Shown: positions 7,161 through 7,706 of the stretch, piece by piece | Numbering within the stretch: position 1 is the stretch's first letter | How the letters are laid out: each line of letters starts with the position of its first letter | Source: Desulfuromonadaceae bacterium | GTDB taxonomy: Bacteria > Desulfobacterota > Desulfuromonadia > Desulfuromonadales > Geopsychrobacteraceae | Direction of reading: 5' to 3' | DNA: 7,706 nucleotides | Assembly: GCA_013138655.1 (NCBI GenBank) | Contig: WTCI01000117.1 | Location: 1 to 7,706, forward strand | Position numbers and translations under genes: made by a program | The notes under the pieces: model-generated | Seen by the model: the letters and a program-made list of their open reading frames with translations, nothing else | Database searches by the model: none | Told to the model about the DNA's origin: nothing

Positions 7161-7204
7161 GCCCCTGGGTGTTGAGCATTATTCTGGTATATTCTATCAG
7201 GGGC
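7161..7204. promoter_or_regulatory. Inverted repeat in the peroxiredoxin leader
   Basis: GCCCCTG (7161-7167) pairs exactly with CAGGGGC (7198-7204) across a 30-base AT-rich spacer, and the right arm ends two bases before the Shine-Dalgarno. The spacer contains TATATT (7189-7194), a possible -10 box, though I see no good -35. The dyad could be an operator over the promoter or, if transcribed, a leader hairpin next to the ribosome binding site. Nothing further can be said from sequence alone. Confidence 0.3.
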
Positions 7205-7218
7205 GAAAGGAGGTTGTC

Positions 7219-7698
7219 ATGAAGCGAACCATCCGCGCAGGAGCAGTGATCGTCGCGACGCTGCTGGCATCGAAAGCCGTCGCTCTACAGGTCGGCGATG
7301 TGGCTCCTGACTTTGTTGCGCCCTCGACCGTGGGAGAGATTGAACTCAGCCTGGTCGTTGAGAAAGGGCCGGTTGTCCTGGCCCTGTACTATGCTGATTT
7401 CACCTCCGGCTGAACTAGCGAAATGCAGGCTTTTCAAGACGACCTCGCGCGTTTTGAAAAGCTCAACGCTCAGGTTCTGGGCGTCAGTTCCGACACACTG
7501 GAGACCCATCGCGATTTTGTCGAGAAACTCGGTTTGAGCTTTCCGCTGATTGCCGATGATGGTGTAATCCGAAAGCTGTATGGCGGCGGCCGCATCACCT
7601 ACCTCATCGACCAGGCCGGTATCATCCGTTTCCTCTATAAGGGGATGCCGGATAACGACACGCTGCTCCGTAAGATCAACAACTTGCAATCTCATTGA
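7219..7698 (+). CDS. Exported selenocysteine peroxiredoxin lacking all cysteines
   Basis: ATG 7219 follows a near-perfect AAAGGAGG. Reading the UGA at 7411-7413 as selenocysteine gives 159 residues ending at the UGA at 7696-7698. Residues 1-22 (MKRTIRAGAVIVATLLASKA, then VA) form a signal peptide with a plausible AVA|LQ cleavage, so the enzyme is periplasmic. The mature part is a peroxiredoxin fold: QVGDVAPDF at the start, ADFTSG-U-TSEMQ at the active site, VLGVSSD, LIAD, and GRITYLIDQAG with the expected catalytic Arg125. Sec65 replaces the peroxidatic cysteine. There is no cysteine anywhere, so this is a one-selenol enzyme that needs an outside reductant. Tyr58 and Ser63 replace the two usual prolines of the PxxxTPxC loop. 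It would reduce peroxides in the envelope. Conventional calling splits it into two short frames (7219-7413 and 7423-7698). A selenoprotein peroxiredoxin (PrxU) is known in Eubacterium acidaminophilum; an exported version is less familiar. Confidence 0.9.
7411..7462 (+). promoter_or_regulatory. Candidate bacterial SECIS after the peroxiredoxin UGA
   Basis: The UGA (7411-7413) is followed after 15 bases by GCTTTTCAAGAC (7429-7440), a ten-base loop GACCTCGCGC (7441-7450) and GTTTTGAAAAGC (7451-7462). Twelve consecutive pairs form with one G-U. The loop starts 28 bases after the UGA and opens with G, within the spacing and loop rules known for SelB-dependent recoding. The stem is long and perfect although it lies within codons that also have to encode the conserved peroxiredoxin helix, which is unlikely by chance. 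Confidence 0.85.
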
Positions 7699-7706
7699 TC
7701 CAGTGG

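Noticed and set aside
7423..7698. Separate 91-residue protein starting at ATG 7423
   Set aside because: It is the C-terminal part of a peroxiredoxin without the active site; the ATG is an internal Met of the TSEMQ motif and has no Shine-Dalgarno.
1..7706. CRISPR array, tRNA-Sec or rRNA
   Set aside because: I looked for regularly spaced repeats and for tRNA-like cloverleaf or CCA ends and saw none.

Overview
The window looks like a piece of a Desulfuromonadales/Geobacterales-type chromosome (Desulfobacterota). Three things suggest this: an exported multiheme c-type cytochrome, a neighbouring exported rhodanese of the Ext selenite/tellurite type, and mobile-element debris of kinds common in that group. 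The strongest result is two genes that each carry one in-frame UGA best read as selenocysteine. Any caller that treats UGA as stop breaks both.

Left part (1-1404): the N-terminus of a secreted or membrane protein runs off the left edge on the minus strand. Next to it is a transposase N-terminal scrap. About 800 bases follow with no supportable gene. Then comes a frameshifted Rossmann-fold (DprA-like) gene relic, and the part ends with a short palindromic repeat, CCTTGGTCCGACCCCCAAGG.

Middle (1455-4000): one large minus-strand gene encodes a membrane-bound PAS-GGDEF-EAL cyclic-di-GMP enzyme. An inverted near-copy of the palindromic repeat lies on its other side (3982-4000).

Core (4087-6419, minus strand): a two-gene operon. 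First is an exported 11-heme cytochrome of 440 residues with Sec58. It is visible only if the UGA at 6248-6246 is read through; an 8-bp hairpin with a GUU loop lies at the correct distance for a bacterial SECIS. Fifty bases later comes an exported two-domain rhodanese, followed by a strong intrinsic terminator. The pair resembles ExtKL and ExtH of the Geobacter selenite/tellurite-reduction locus. A porin, expected in a full locus, is not in this operon.

Right part (6647-7698): an internally deleted REP-associated (Y1) transposase relic is followed by a plus-strand gene for an exported peroxiredoxin of 159 residues. Its peroxidatic position is UGA (Sec65), followed by a 12-bp hairpin. The protein contains no cysteine at all.

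A joint role is inference only: both UGA genes encode exported, redox-active proteins, so this stretch may serve envelope redox chemistry (chalcogen oxyanion reduction and peroxide removal) in a selenium-using anaerobe.
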